A stretch of DNA of 36,897 nt from Fructobacillus sp. CRL 2054 (GTDB lineage Bacteria; Bacillota; Bacilli; Lactobacillales; Lactobacillaceae): assembly GCF_028764065.1 (NCBI RefSeq), contig NZ_JACOFN010000015.1, positions 1-36,897 of the forward strand. The letters are read 5' to 3'. The position numbers and the translations under genes are program-made. This document shows, piece after piece, positions 7,903 through 15,559 of the stretch (positions within the stretch are counted from its first letter, which is position 1; each line of letters starts with the position of its first letter). The notes below the pieces were generated by a model that saw only the letters and a program-made list of their open reading frames with translations, was not told the origin of the DNA and searched no databases.

Positions 7903-7942
7903 AAGCGCTCTCGAGAAGAATACTTTTTCGGGTGCGTTTTTA
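7903..7942 (+). terminator. Probable terminator after the ThrE-like gene
   Basis: An imperfect hairpin (AAGCGC...CGAGAAG against CTTTTTCGGGTGCG) ends in a T run. It has several bulges, so it is less certain than the others. Confidence 0.45.
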
Positions 7943-7975
7943 TCATCCTCTGATATCGCTTACCCTTAACTATGC

Positions 7976-7981
7976 TAAAAT
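7976..7981 (+). promoter_or_regulatory. Candidate extended -10 box
   Basis: TGCTAAAAT is an extended -10 element, placed 35 bases before the ATG of the membrane-anchored protein. No good -35 box is seen. Confidence 0.4.
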
Positions 7982-8015
7982 ATTGACGTTTAGTGAAAAT
8001 TAAAGAGAGAAGAAT

Positions 8016-8597
8016 ATGAATTTTATTAAAAAGCACCGTTTACCAATCGGCATTCTAGTTGTTCTAGCCTTAGTGGCAGGAACTGTAGCCTTTATGAATC
8101 AAGAACCATCTGGCCACAATAATCAGTCAGAAGAAAGCTCCGTTACCGTTGAAAAGATCTCTTCCGATAAAAAGAGTAACTCATCTGCTAAAAGCTCTTC
8201 TTCAAACTCAAAAAACAGCAAAAAAAGCGAGTATGGTTTTCAACTAATCTCAGATAAACCAAACCCCAAGTTTCCAATTGACCTTTCACAGTACACAACG
8301 AGTAAAGTCCAACAATTCCGTGCCTATGACGGCCATGAAGAGGTCAACCTTCCAATGACAGAAGGAACCATTAAGCCAAACAAAGTTTACACTGACGGCT
8401 TGGCCTATTGGCATAGCAGCCTAACTATTGATGGTAAAAAGATTCCCGTTGTGGCTTCCTATCAACGACAAGGCTACTTCGCCCTTTACACCGCTGAACC
8501 GAGGGAGAAAAGTCTCGACTTTACCTATATCGGACAAGACTACAACGACTACATCGGTAAAGATAACTTAGACGCTATTGCTAATAAAAGTAACTAA
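8016..8597 (+). CDS. Membrane-anchored extracellular protein of unknown function
   Basis: 193 residues, no family recognised. A basic N-terminus (MNFIKKHR) is followed by one hydrophobic segment (about residues 10-27) without a lipobox cysteine. A low-complexity Ser/Lys/Asn linker (about 36-70; runs such as SSAKSSSSNSKNSKK) leads to a compact C-terminal domain rich in Tyr and Asp (about 71-190). This suggests an N-terminal anchor, wall-spanning linker and outside domain. AGAGAGAAGAAT precedes the ATG. It has its own terminator and no obvious functional partner. Confidence 0.75.
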   Translation: MNFIKKHRLPIGILVVLALVAGTVAFMNQEPSGHNNQSEESSVTVEKISSDKKSNSSAKSSSSNSKNSKKSEYGFQLISDKPNPKFPIDLSQYTTSKVQQFRAYDGHEEVNLPMTEGTIKPNKVYTDGLAYWHSSLTIDGKKIPVVASYQRQGYFALYTAEPREKSLDFTYIGQDYNDYIGKDNLDAIANKSN

Positions 8598-8612
8598 GGC
8601 AATCAATTAAAG

Positions 8613-8650
8613 AAACCCAGGAGAAGCTAGTTAACTCTCCTGGGTTTTTT
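8613..8650 (+). terminator. Terminator of the anchored protein gene
   Basis: The perfect stem AAACCCAGGAGA / TCTCCTGGGTTT is followed by T residues. Confidence 0.9.
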
Positions 8651-8656
8651 ATGCAC

Positions 8657-8687
8657 AAAAAAAGAACCGCCAAATGGCGATTCTTTT
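8657..8687 (-). terminator. Terminator of the malolactic enzyme gene
   Basis: On the minus strand, AAAAGAATCGCCA pairs with TGGCGGTTCTTTT (one wobble pair), followed by T residues. Confidence 0.85.
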
Positions 8688-8709
8688 AAAACAAAGTTAA
8701 GAGTAACTC

Positions 8710-10335
8710 TTAGTACTTTGGTTCCCACTTCAAGGCTTCGATAGCAGCCTTAACGTCAGAAATCTTTTCCTTCGTGATACCTTGGTCAACGGCTGATTGA
8801 GCAACCGCGATGGCAACATCTTCAGAGAACTTTGTCAATTGTGAAACAGGAGGCAAAACAGCGGCACCTGGTTGTGATGCATCAACCAAACCACCCAATG
8901 AGTGAGCAGCGGCTGAGATCATTTCATCGTTCAATACCGTAGCAGTTGAAGCGATAGTTCCAAGTCCAAGACCTGGGTAAACCAAAGCGTTGTTAGCTTG
9001 TCCGATGTTGTAAGTTACACCCTTGTATTCGATTGGGTCAACAGGGATACCGTTGGCAACCAATGCCTTACCATCAGTCCATTCAAGCAAGTCCTTAGCA
9101 GTTGCTTCAACCAACTTAGTTGGGTTAGACAATGGGAAGATGATTGGGCGTTCTACGTGAGAAGCCATTTCTTGAACGATTTCCTTAGTGAAGGCACCAG
9201 GAACAGTTGAAGTACCAACCATGATTGATGGCTTGATAGTTTGAACTGCAGTCAACAAATCAGTCAATTGGTCAGCGTTTTCGAATTCTGAACGCTTGCG
9301 AGCAAATGGCTTTTGTTCTGGAGTCAAGTCATCCATGTCATCAAAGAGGACACCTTGCTTGTCGAACAAGTAGATGTGTGACTTAGCTTCGTCTTCTGAC
9401 AAACCTTCTTGCAACATTTCGTCGAAGATACGTGCGGCGATTCCACATCCGGCTGAACCAGCACCGAATGACAAGTATGTCTGGTCTGACAACTTTTCAC
9501 CAGTGATGTTCATGGCACCCAATGCAGCGGCCAATGTGATGATTCCAGTTCCTTGGATGTCATCGTTGAACGTTGTGATGTCGTTCTTGTACTTGTTCAA
9601 GATCTTAGCACCGTTTTGACGGGCAAAGTCTTCCCAGTGCAAGTAAAGGTTAGGGAAAGTCTTTTCAGCAGCTTGTACGAAGTCATCAACAAACTTGTCG
9701 TACTTTTCGCCGCGAACACGTTCGTGACGGTTACCCAAGTAGTTAGGGTTTTCCAACAATTCCTTGTTGTTTGTTCCGTTATCCAAGACAACTGGCAAAA
9801 CGTCGGCTGGGTTAACACCTGCGGCTGCAGTATAAACCATCAACTTACCAACGGCGATATCAACACCGTTAACACCCCAGTCACCAATACCCAAGATACC
9901 TTCAGCATCAGTAACAACAATCAACTTGATGTCACGTCCGTTTGCGGCGTTCTTCAAGGATTCTTCCATGCCTTCAGGGTTGTCGATTGACAAGTAAACA
10001 GCGTTTTGTGGGTCAACAAACAAATCTGAGTAGTTTTCGATCGTGTCAGCGATAACTGGATCGTAAACGATTGGCATGAATTCAACCACGTGTTGTGAGA
10101 ACATGTAGTAGAACAATGTGTGGTTTGTGTTGAAGATTTCCATCAAGAACAAACGCTTTTCCAAATCAGATGGCTTTGATTGGTATTGTGCGTAAGTTGC
10201 TGCTTCTTGTTCTTCCAAAGTTTGCACGCGTGGAGGCAAGAGACCGGCTACGCCGAGTTCCTTACGTTCTTCCATTGTGAAACCTGTCCCCTTGTTCAAG
10301 AAGGGGTTGTTCAAAATCTCGATTGGTGTTGTCAT
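8710..10335 (-). CDS. mleA: Malolactic enzyme (malic enzyme family)
   Basis: The start at 10335 (MTTPIEIL) follows AGGAG and gives 541 residues, the size known for lactic acid bacterial malolactic enzymes; an upstream ATG would add 13 residues. The chain resembles that family along its length: [13 protein letters not shown] near the start, [20 protein letters not shown], a malate-site region [28 protein letters not shown], and an NAD-binding loop [12 protein letters not shown]. The reaction is L-malate to L-lactate and CO2 using bound NAD and Mn2+, which alkalinises the cytoplasm and helps make a proton gradient. A malic enzyme giving pyruvate is the alternative, but similarity and length favour the malolactic type. 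The usual partner mleP (malate permease) is not next to it, and a divergent LysR gene lies upstream. Confidence 0.88.
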   Translation of the reverse strand: MTTPIEILNNPFLNKGTGFTMEERKELGVAGLLPPRVQTLEEQEAATYAQYQSKPSDLEKRLFLMEIFNTNHTLFYYMFSQHVVEFMPIVYDPVIADTIENYSDLFVDPQNAVYLSIDNPEGMEESLKNAANGRDIKLIVVTDAEGILGIGDWGVNGVDIAVGKLMVYTAAAGVNPADVLPVVLDNGTNNKELLENPNYLGNRHERVRGEKYDKFVDDFVQAAEKTFPNLYLHWEDFARQNGAKILNKYKNDITTFNDDIQGTGIITLAAALGAMNITGEKLSDQTYLSFGAGSAGCGIAARIFDEMLQEGLSEDEAKSHIYLFDKQGVLFDDMDDLTPEQKPFARKRSEFENADQLTDLLTAVQTIKPSIMVGTSTVPGAFTKEIVQEMASHVERPIIFPLSNPTKLVEATAKDLLEWTDGKALVANGIPVDPIEYKGVTYNIGQANNALVYPGLGLGTIASTATVLNDEMISAAAHSLGGLVDASQPGAAVLPPVSQLTKFSEDVAIAVAQSAVDQGITKEKISDVKAAIEALKWEPKY

Positions 10336-10501
10336 ATGAGATGAACTCCTTTTTCTATCCACTTTAGGTTGCATCTTGTGATGCTCTTCCTTACCTAAGT
10401 TCTGGCCACTAGTTTACAAGCAAAATTGCTCTCCGTCAAACAAAAACGGTTCTATTTCGCGGACAATATTTCGATAATGTCGCTTTATTAGGCAACATAT
10501 T

Positions 10502-10510
10502 TGATATAAT
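10502..10510 (+). promoter_or_regulatory. Extended -10 promoter of the LysR gene, in the mleA-mleR spacer
   Basis: TGATATAAT is an extended -10 box about 70 bases before the LysR start. The 244-base spacer also holds an imperfect repeat region around 10459-10483 (GCGGACAAT...ATAATGTCGC), a candidate LysR-type binding site. The mleA promoter itself is not clear. Confidence 0.5.
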
Positions 10511-10579
10511 TTAAATACTTTTAAATCGAACGCACTTTTTTAGCATTTTAACTTTTTTATAATTTGATAAGGAATCCAA

Positions 10580-11233
10580 ATGAGAATTCAAGATTTAGAA
10601 TACTACCTTTCACTAGCCGAACTTGGTTCCTTTTCCCAGGTATCAAAAAAGTTCCAGGTTTCCCAGCCAACGGTTTCTTTGGCCATGCAACGATTGGAAA
10701 AAGAACTGAATACCGAGTTAATTTGGCGTGACCCTGGACATAAAAAATTAGCCTTAACCCACCCCGGCCACATTCTATTGAAGCATGCCAGGAAGATGGT
10801 CGCCCAATACCACCAGGCCGAAGACGAAATTCAAAAGGAAGCGGAACAAAAACTCGTTCTCGGCTTGTCTGAGATTGTCGACTTTGCCTACTTTCCTTCA
10901 ATTGAACAGCATCTGTCCGACCACTTCTTTACCCACCTTCGTAAAGAAACTGTAAATGGCGTAGACGCATTGTCAAAACTACACAAGGGACAATTCGACG
11001 CCCTCTTAATAACCGGCCCTCTTCCTATAGAAGAAAAGTTAACCGTGATTGACATTCCGCATCCCCCCTTGCGTCTATCAGAGGACAAGGCACTGCCGGA
11101 CTTTAAACTATCCTTTGTTTACCAAGAAGACAGCCTACAAAACAGCGATTTGGCTCTAATTCTAAAAGAGCTGGTGGGGGCCATCGTTTCCGCCCAAGAG
11201 AAAGACTTTACCCTTATAAGCAAAAGTGAGTAA
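10580..11233 (+). CDS. LysR-type regulator with a shortened effector domain, MleR-like
   Basis: 217 residues against about 290 for the family. Residues 1-65 form a normal LysR winged helix (MRIQDLEYYLSLAELGSFSQVSKKF, then VSQPTVSLAMQRLEKEL). The effector domain has a first-half-like segment (about 95-155), then passes straight into a segment resembling the end of LysR proteins (DFKLSFVYQEDS...LALILKELV). This suggests that most of the second subdomain (RD2) is missing. Divergent placement opposite the malolactic enzyme gene points to the MleR role of malate-responsive activation. AAGGAATCCAA supports the start. Whether it still senses malate is doubtful. No frameshift is visible near the end that would restore a full-length protein. 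Confidence 0.75.
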   Translation: MRIQDLEYYLSLAELGSFSQVSKKFQVSQPTVSLAMQRLEKELNTELIWRDPGHKKLALTHPGHILLKHARKMVAQYHQAEDEIQKEAEQKLVLGLSEIVDFAYFPSIEQHLSDHFFTHLRKETVNGVDALSKLHKGQFDALLITGPLPIEEKLTVIDIPHPPLRLSEDKALPDFKLSFVYQEDSLQNSDLALILKELVGAIVSAQEKDFTLISKSE

Positions 11234-11317
11234 AGACCACCTGTTTGACTATAAGATTTTGACTCCGTTATGCTTAGAACGTTGTTTAGAAACACTTTCT
11301 GCGAAAGGAACAGAATC

Positions 11318-12208
11318 ATGAAAAAAACTGGTATTTTGGTTGGGGTCATGACGGTCTTACTGGTCATCGTCCTAGCCGTTGTGCTCTGGCCTAAGTCGAG
11401 TCAAAAGTCTAGCAGCGATGGCAAGCTAAGCATCGTCGCTTCAACAAACGTCTACGCTGAAGTCGCCGAGACAGTTGCAGGCGATAAGGCCAACGTTTCC
11501 GCCATCATTACGAAGCAATCGGTTTCGCCCGAAGACTACGATCCAACCAACGATGTCGCTAAAAAGGTTTCCAAGGCTGACATTGCGCTTGGTAACGGTC
11601 TCGGCTACGACGCCTGGTTGAATAAGTTAACCAAGTCTTCTAAGAAGACGAAGTTGTTGCTCGCTTCTGACATGTTGAACAAGGATAGCAAAGCCAATCC
11701 CCACCTTTGGAACGACCCAGAAAACATGATTACGGTTGCCCAGAAGTTGGCCGATGAATTGTCAAAGAAGGATCCTGATAACAAGAATTACTACCAGAAC
11801 AACGCCGCTGCCTATAAGCAAAAGTTGCAACCAGTAACGGATAAGGTAAATGAATTGAAGGCTAAGGTTGCTGGTAAGAAAGTCTTTGAAACTGAGTCCA
11901 TCTATGAATACATGCTGAAGGACTTAGGCGCAACGATTGTCGGTGACGACTTCGCCGAGTCGATTGCCGAAGATAGCGACCCTTCCGCTAACGCAACCAA
12001 GGAAGTCCGCGAAGCTTTGAACAACCGTCAGGTTGACTTCGTTGTTCAGAACACCCAAACCACGGGTGGCGATGTTGATAAGATGGTCAAGCTGGCCAAG
12101 GAACAGAACATTCCAATCGTCAAAGTCACGGAAACATCCCCAGACAACACCTCCTACGTTGACTGGAAGTTGTCAGAATTGAATCAAATTGAAAAAATTG
12201 TTTCTTAA
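11318..12208 (+). CDS. ZnuA/TroA-like metal-binding protein homologue, orphan and divergent
   Basis: 296 residues; the start at 11318 follows AAAGGAACAGAATC. The fold markers of the metal ABC transporter binding-protein family are present (LSIVASTNVYAEVAETVAG; ALGNGLGYDAWLNKL; ANPHLWNDPENM). One metal-ligand histidine, H129 in NPHLW, is kept. The first site, normally P-H-x-Y-E-P-T, reads PEDYDPT (71-77), and the third, normally a His before the Y-x-x motif, is E193 in ETESIYEYML. The N-terminal hydrophobic segment (5-24) has no lipobox cysteine, so it would be held by an uncleaved helix or released. No permease or ATPase gene is adjacent. It is either a family variant with changed metal chemistry or a protein with a different job. 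Confidence 0.75.
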   Translation: MKKTGILVGVMTVLLVIVLAVVLWPKSSQKSSSDGKLSIVASTNVYAEVAETVAGDKANVSAIITKQSVSPEDYDPTNDVAKKVSKADIALGNGLGYDAWLNKLTKSSKKTKLLLASDMLNKDSKANPHLWNDPENMITVAQKLADELSKKDPDNKNYYQNNAAAYKQKLQPVTDKVNELKAKVAGKKVFETESIYEYMLKDLGATIVGDDFAESIAEDSDPSANATKEVREALNNRQVDFVVQNTQTTGGDVDKMVKLAKEQNIPIVKVTETSPDNTSYVDWKLSELNQIEKIVS

Positions 12209-12213
12209 AGTAG

Positions 12214-12249
12214 AAAAGTCGTCTCGCGGGTTTGCGAGACGACTTTTTT
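12214..12249 (+). terminator. Terminator, shared by convergent genes
   Basis: The perfect 14-bp stem AAAAGTCGTCTCGC / GCGAGACGACTTTT with a six-base loop is followed by a T run. Confidence 0.92.
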
Positions 12250-12261
12250 AATTGAAATCTT

Positions 12262-13026
12262 TTATTTTTGCATCGCACGAATGCGACGGGAAAGAACGGG
12301 TTCATGCTTCTTCCAATAGAAGAAAAGCACAATCACTAGAATAATCTTAAAGCAGGAGAAGGCCGATTGAGCATAGCCTTGAAGCACCCCTTCAGTTCCC
12401 GTTGTCGTCAGGATGAAATCATCGAGAAAGTGAGCAGCGACTGGCGCCCAAATCGAACCAGTCTGTGCGTAAAGGGCCGAAAAGGCCAAACCGCCAACGA
12501 ATGCCACCGCTGACTGCGCAATGACGTAGTTCAGTGGCATGTGCGTTAAGTTGGTAAAGTGCATCAACGCAAAGACGAGGTCTAAATAAAGAATCCCCTT
12601 GATCAAGTTACCACGGCTATAGCCCTGCTTTAACAAGTAGGTAAGGAAGAGGCCCATCAAAACACCACGGGCGAAGAATTCCTCTGGGAACCCGCCCATC
12701 AAGCCAGTACCAAGTGATTCCCAAATGTTGTTCGCCGAGAGAAATGGTACGGCCACGGCCACAACAAAAATCCAGTATACCCCTTCCCACCAGGAGAAGG
12801 CTGGTTTGATGAAAATTTTCTGCTTTGTGACGAAAGCGTTGATACCTAGCACCACGAACAGTTCCGTCATCTTCGAGATGAACTGAGCGGTGAACTGTTC
12901 CATATGAAACTGGTAAAATGTCCAGTTCACTGCTTGATAAACCAACACGTGCTGAACGATTAAATCGAGCAAGAGGAAACTGATGGTTAAGGTCATCAGT
13001 TTTTTAAAGTCAGTCTGCTTTTTCAT
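12262..13026 (-). CDS. CPBP-family intramembrane metalloprotease
   Basis: 254 residues with about seven membrane helices. The three CPBP (Abi/CAAX-protease-like) motifs are present: EExxxR as PEEFFARG (E115, E116, R120), a histidine in FALMHFTN (H156), and HFLDD (H199). These residues are expected to hold the active site inside the membrane. Members process prenylated or bacteriocin-like peptides, give self-immunity, or act on unknown membrane substrates. No bacteriocin gene is seen nearby, so the substrate is unknown. The start at 13026 has AAAGGA eight bases upstream; the ATG four bases earlier is out of frame. It is transcribed alone. Confidence 0.85.
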   Translation of the reverse strand: MKKQTDFKKLMTLTISFLLLDLIVQHVLVYQAVNWTFYQFHMEQFTAQFISKMTELFVVLGINAFVTKQKIFIKPAFSWWEGVYWIFVVAVAVPFLSANNIWESLGTGLMGGFPEEFFARGVLMGLFLTYLLKQGYSRGNLIKGILYLDLVFALMHFTNLTHMPLNYVIAQSAVAFVGGLAFSALYAQTGSIWAPVAAHFLDDFILTTTGTEGVLQGYAQSAFSCFKIILVIVLFFYWKKHEPVLSRRIRAMQK

Positions 13027-13121
13027 TCATGTATCCTTTTTATTTTAAATATCTTCTTTTATTTAAATTTCATTTCGGAGTATACCACATCAAAGGCGAA
13101 CTTCGCTAAAGCCTTAATAAA

Positions 13122-13152
13122 AAAGAACTGGTCGAGTTAGACCAGTTCAAAA
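13122..13152 (-). terminator. Terminator of the hrtRBA operon
   Basis: GAACTGGTC / GACCAGTTC with a six-base loop, followed on the minus strand by TTTTTT. Confidence 0.88.
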
Positions 13153-13199
13153 CAAAAGTGTATTTAAGATGATATAGGGCAGGTTTACTCCCCCGCTAA

Positions 13200-13880
13200 T
13201 TAGTTAGACTTTTCCAAGGAAATTTGACCGTCAACGAGTTGGTAAATTCGGTCCGCTTCCGCTCGCAAGCGCAAGTCATGGGTTACCACAACCACCGCCT
13301 TGTTTTCCTTTTGAGCAATGTTCTTGAAGAGTTCTGCTACCTCTTGTACACGGGCTGAATCCAAGGCCGCCGTTGGCTCATCCGCCAGAATGAAATCAGG
13401 ATTAGCGTACAGCGCGCGGGCAATAGCAACACGCTGACTTTGCCCACCTGATAATTCACCCGGATACTTGTTCAGCAGCTTTTCAATGCCGAGTCGCTTC
13501 AGGTCCTCCTGGAAGCGTTGAATATCCAAGTTACCGGTCTTCTTGACTTTATCGACTAACTGAAACTGCTCTTTCACCGTTAGATAAGATACTAAACTGT
13601 AAGACTGGAGCACAAAGCCGATGTGATCCAGTCGAAAGGCATCCGCTGTTTTTCCCTTTTGGTTGTCGAAACGCTTGCCATTAATCAACACCTGCCCTTC
13701 GGTTGGTTGTTGCAGTCCACCAAGAATGGTCAAAAGCGTGGACTTTCCAGAACCTGAAGGGCCCAAAATAAGGGTTAGTTCCCCAGCCTTGGCTTCAAAA
13801 TTAACATGGTCAAGGGCTTGCACGCGATTGGTACCTGCGCCGAAGACTTTGCTAACATTTTTTAATTCAAGTTTTTGCAT
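13200..13880 (-). CDS. hrtA: ABC transporter ATPase, HrtA-like heme exporter subunit
   Basis: The start at 13880 follows GGAGGTTAAC and lies one base after the permease stop; the longer frame to 13943 lies inside the permease gene. 226 residues with Walker [10 protein letters not shown] (40-48), signature [15 protein letters not shown], Walker B FILADEPTAALD, and the LolD/MacB-type start with F-G-A-G before the A-loop. It belongs to the MacB/LolD exporter ATPase group. With the FtsX-like permease and the TetR regulator in the order R-B-A, it matches the lactococcal heme efflux operon hrtRBA. It energises export of heme from the membrane. Confidence 0.82.
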   Translation of the reverse strand: MQKLELKNVSKVFGAGTNRVQALDHVNFEAKAGELTLILGPSGSGKSTLLTILGGLQQPTEGQVLINGKRFDNQKGKTADAFRLDHIGFVLQSYSLVSYLTVKEQFQLVDKVKKTGNLDIQRFQEDLKRLGIEKLLNKYPGELSGGQSQRVAIARALYANPDFILADEPTAALDSARVQEVAELFKNIAQKENKAVVVVTHDLRLRAEADRIYQLVDGQISLEKSN

Positions 13881-13881
13881 G

Positions 13882-14937
13882 TTAACCTCCAATGACCGAA
13901 ACAGGGTCGATTTTTGCAATGATGCGCATTGGAATAACTGCACCGATGATACCGGTTACGATCAGGAGTCCGGCCGTTGTTGCAATTAATCGAGGGTCAA
14001 AACTCATTGGCACGGCTGTTGGGATGATTAAAGCGGTGCCCGCAGCTAATACGACTGCCAACAAAACGGCAATTATCAAAATCAAGACCGTTTGAGCTAG
14101 CGTGTTCCAAATTAAGTAAGAACTTGGGATTCCCTGGGCACGTAAGACTGCCAAATTCTCCAACTTCTGCATGGTTAGAATATAGAGGAAGATGGCGACA
14201 ATGACGATGGAAATAATAATTAGAAAGGCGATCATGAAGAGAAAGGTTTGCGTTTGAGCAGAATAGCCCGGCATCTTATTAAAGAGCTCCTTCTTGTTTA
14301 GAACTTGGAGGCTGCCATCTGTAGTACTTTGCTTGGTGCTGCTAATGAGACCTGATCCGACAAAGTCGCCCGTCACACCCTTAATGTTGGACCAATCATC
14401 AATGGAGCCGTAGACAACCGGTGCCATGTTGTAGACCGCCTTCTTCGCGAATCCGACGATGGTGTATTCTTCGTTTGAAAGGCCCATCTTAACCTTTTGG
14501 TTAATGTGGAAACCCTGGTCTTTCAGCTTATCAGAGAGCACAACTTCGTTATCATTATTATTCCAGTGGCCAGAGGATAACTGAACGTTTTGGCGAAGGT
14601 TAGACTTTTCCGTTAAGCCGACAAAGGTTGCTGACTGGCGGGCATTGCCCGCCTTCAAAATTCCCTGGGCCAAACCGACTATTTCGCCTTTATTGGATTC
14701 ACTAGCGGTCTCGACTTGATTCCTTGTCATCATCGATTGAGCTAAGTTCCCGTTGGCATCTTTATTCAAGATAACGGACTGACTCTTCCAGGAATTAAAG
14801 GCGTTGGTATTCTGGCTAGCTAGTCCCTGGGCTAATGCTGACAGAATAAAAATCAGGTAGGCGACTAGTAGAATCACGCCGATGACTAAACCATAGCGTA
14901 ACTTTTCCTTTTTCATTTCGTGTAAAGCTAAGAACAT
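13882..14937 (-). CDS. hrtB: FtsX-like ABC permease, HrtB-like heme exporter subunit
   Basis: 351 residues in the MacB/FtsX layout: an N-terminal helix (about 17-40), a large extracellular domain (about 45-225), and three C-terminal helices ending in IPMRIIAKIDPVSVIGG. The ATG at 14937 overlaps the regulator stop as TAATG and has AAGGA upstream, which indicates translational coupling; the longer frame to 14958 would lie inside the regulator. It pairs with the HrtA-like ATPase. In known HrtBA systems this permease extracts heme from the membrane, and the assignment here rests on operon order and the operator sequence. Confidence 0.82.
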   Translation of the reverse strand: MFLALHEMKKEKLRYGLVIGVILLVAYLIFILSALAQGLASQNTNAFNSWKSQSVILNKDANGNLAQSMMTRNQVETASESNKGEIVGLAQGILKAGNARQSATFVGLTEKSNLRQNVQLSSGHWNNNDNEVVLSDKLKDQGFHINQKVKMGLSNEEYTIVGFAKKAVYNMAPVVYGSIDDWSNIKGVTGDFVGSGLISSTKQSTTDGSLQVLNKKELFNKMPGYSAQTQTFLFMIAFLIIISIVIVAIFLYILTMQKLENLAVLRAQGIPSSYLIWNTLAQTVLILIIAVLLAVVLAAGTALIIPTAVPMSFDPRLIATTAGLLIVTGIIGAVIPMRIIAKIDPVSVIGG

Positions 14938-15443
14938 TAGTGACTTCCTTTCTGCCATTTTTCAACTGCGGACAACTGGGCAAGAATTGTTTCTTTATCC
15001 ACAGGGTTTAAGAAGAACTGCCGTAACAAATGGTGCACGGCGAGTGACCCCAACCATTTTGGTAGGGCTTCTTGAGAGCTGACCTTTTCTTTATACCCTT
15101 GATGAGCCTCTAAAACGGCTTCATTAATCACGTAGTAGTGCCGGATAAAATCTCGGTCAGGATTCTGATCAATCGTTTGGATAAAGTCCCGGGCTGCCTC
15201 GAAAGGATTACCCGTGTATGTTTGTTTATGGACACGGGTCAACACGGTTTCTAGCACCTGTGAGTAAGCATCCTGCAAGTCCTCAAAGTAGGTGTAGAAG
15301 GAACCACGCGGAATCCCAGCCTCTTCCACAATGTCTTTGACCGACACGGTTAGTAAATCTTTTTTAGAAAAAACAGTGAACAAAGCTTGAATGATTTGTT
15401 CTTTTTTTTCAGTTTTTAGGTGGTCAAACATCGCCTTTGCCAT
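14937..15443 (-). CDS. hrtR: TetR-family heme sensor, HrtR-like
   Basis: 168 residues starting at 15443, chosen because AAGGAG lies six bases upstream; the ATG at 15449 abuts that site. The N-terminal helix-turn-helix is clear (KDIVEEAGIPRGSFYTYF). Lactococcus lactis HrtR is reported to bind heme through two histidines, H72 and H149. The protein here has a histidine at exactly residue 72 (TRVHKQT) and a histidine pair at 137-138 (AVHHLL) in the C-terminal half. It is first in the operon, as in L. lactis, and two palindromes flank its promoter. The expected job is to repress the operon and release DNA when heme binds. Confidence 0.82.
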   Translation of the reverse strand: MAKAMFDHLKTEKKEQIIQALFTVFSKKDLLTVSVKDIVEEAGIPRGSFYTYFEDLQDAYSQVLETVLTRVHKQTYTGNPFEAARDFIQTIDQNPDRDFIRHYYVINEAVLEAHQGYKEKVSSQEALPKWLGSLAVHHLLRQFFLNPVDKETILAQLSAVEKWQKGSH

Positions 15444-15456
15444 CTTCATCTCCTTT

Positions 15457-15508
15457 TGACAGACTGTCATTTCACTGACTAGTATACAGCTAGTTGACAC
15501 AGTGTCAA
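15457..15508 (-). promoter_or_regulatory. hrtR promoter with two palindromic operators
   Basis: On the minus strand, TTGACA (15503-15508) and TATACT (15483-15488 region) are 16 bases apart. Operator 1, TTGACACAGTGTCAA (15494-15508), is a 15-base palindrome over the -35 box and matches the reported lactococcal HrtR site ATGACACAGTGTCAT at all but the two outer bases. Operator 2, TGACAGACTGTCA (15457-15469), lies between the -10 box and the start codon. The centres are 38 bases apart. Confidence 0.8.
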
Positions 15509-15526
15509 CTCGATTGCAAAAGAAAA

Positions 15527-15547
15527 AGCAGGAATACAATTCCTACT
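15527..15547 (-). terminator. Terminator of the T-box/argGH operon
   Basis: On the minus strand, AGTAGGAAT pairs with ATTCCTGCT (one wobble pair), followed by TTTTCTTTT. Confidence 0.75.
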
Positions 15548-15559
15548 TTGTTCCTTAAC

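Noticed and set aside
9553-9990. 145-residue plus-strand frame opposite mleA
   Set aside because: Lies wholly within the well-supported malolactic enzyme gene on the other strand; composition mirrors its codons.
13200-15443. Bacitracin-type BceAB or lipoprotein LolCDE transporter
   Set aside because: No two-component system is nearby, the permease is far smaller than BceB, and the TetR regulator plus HrtR-like operator fit heme efflux.
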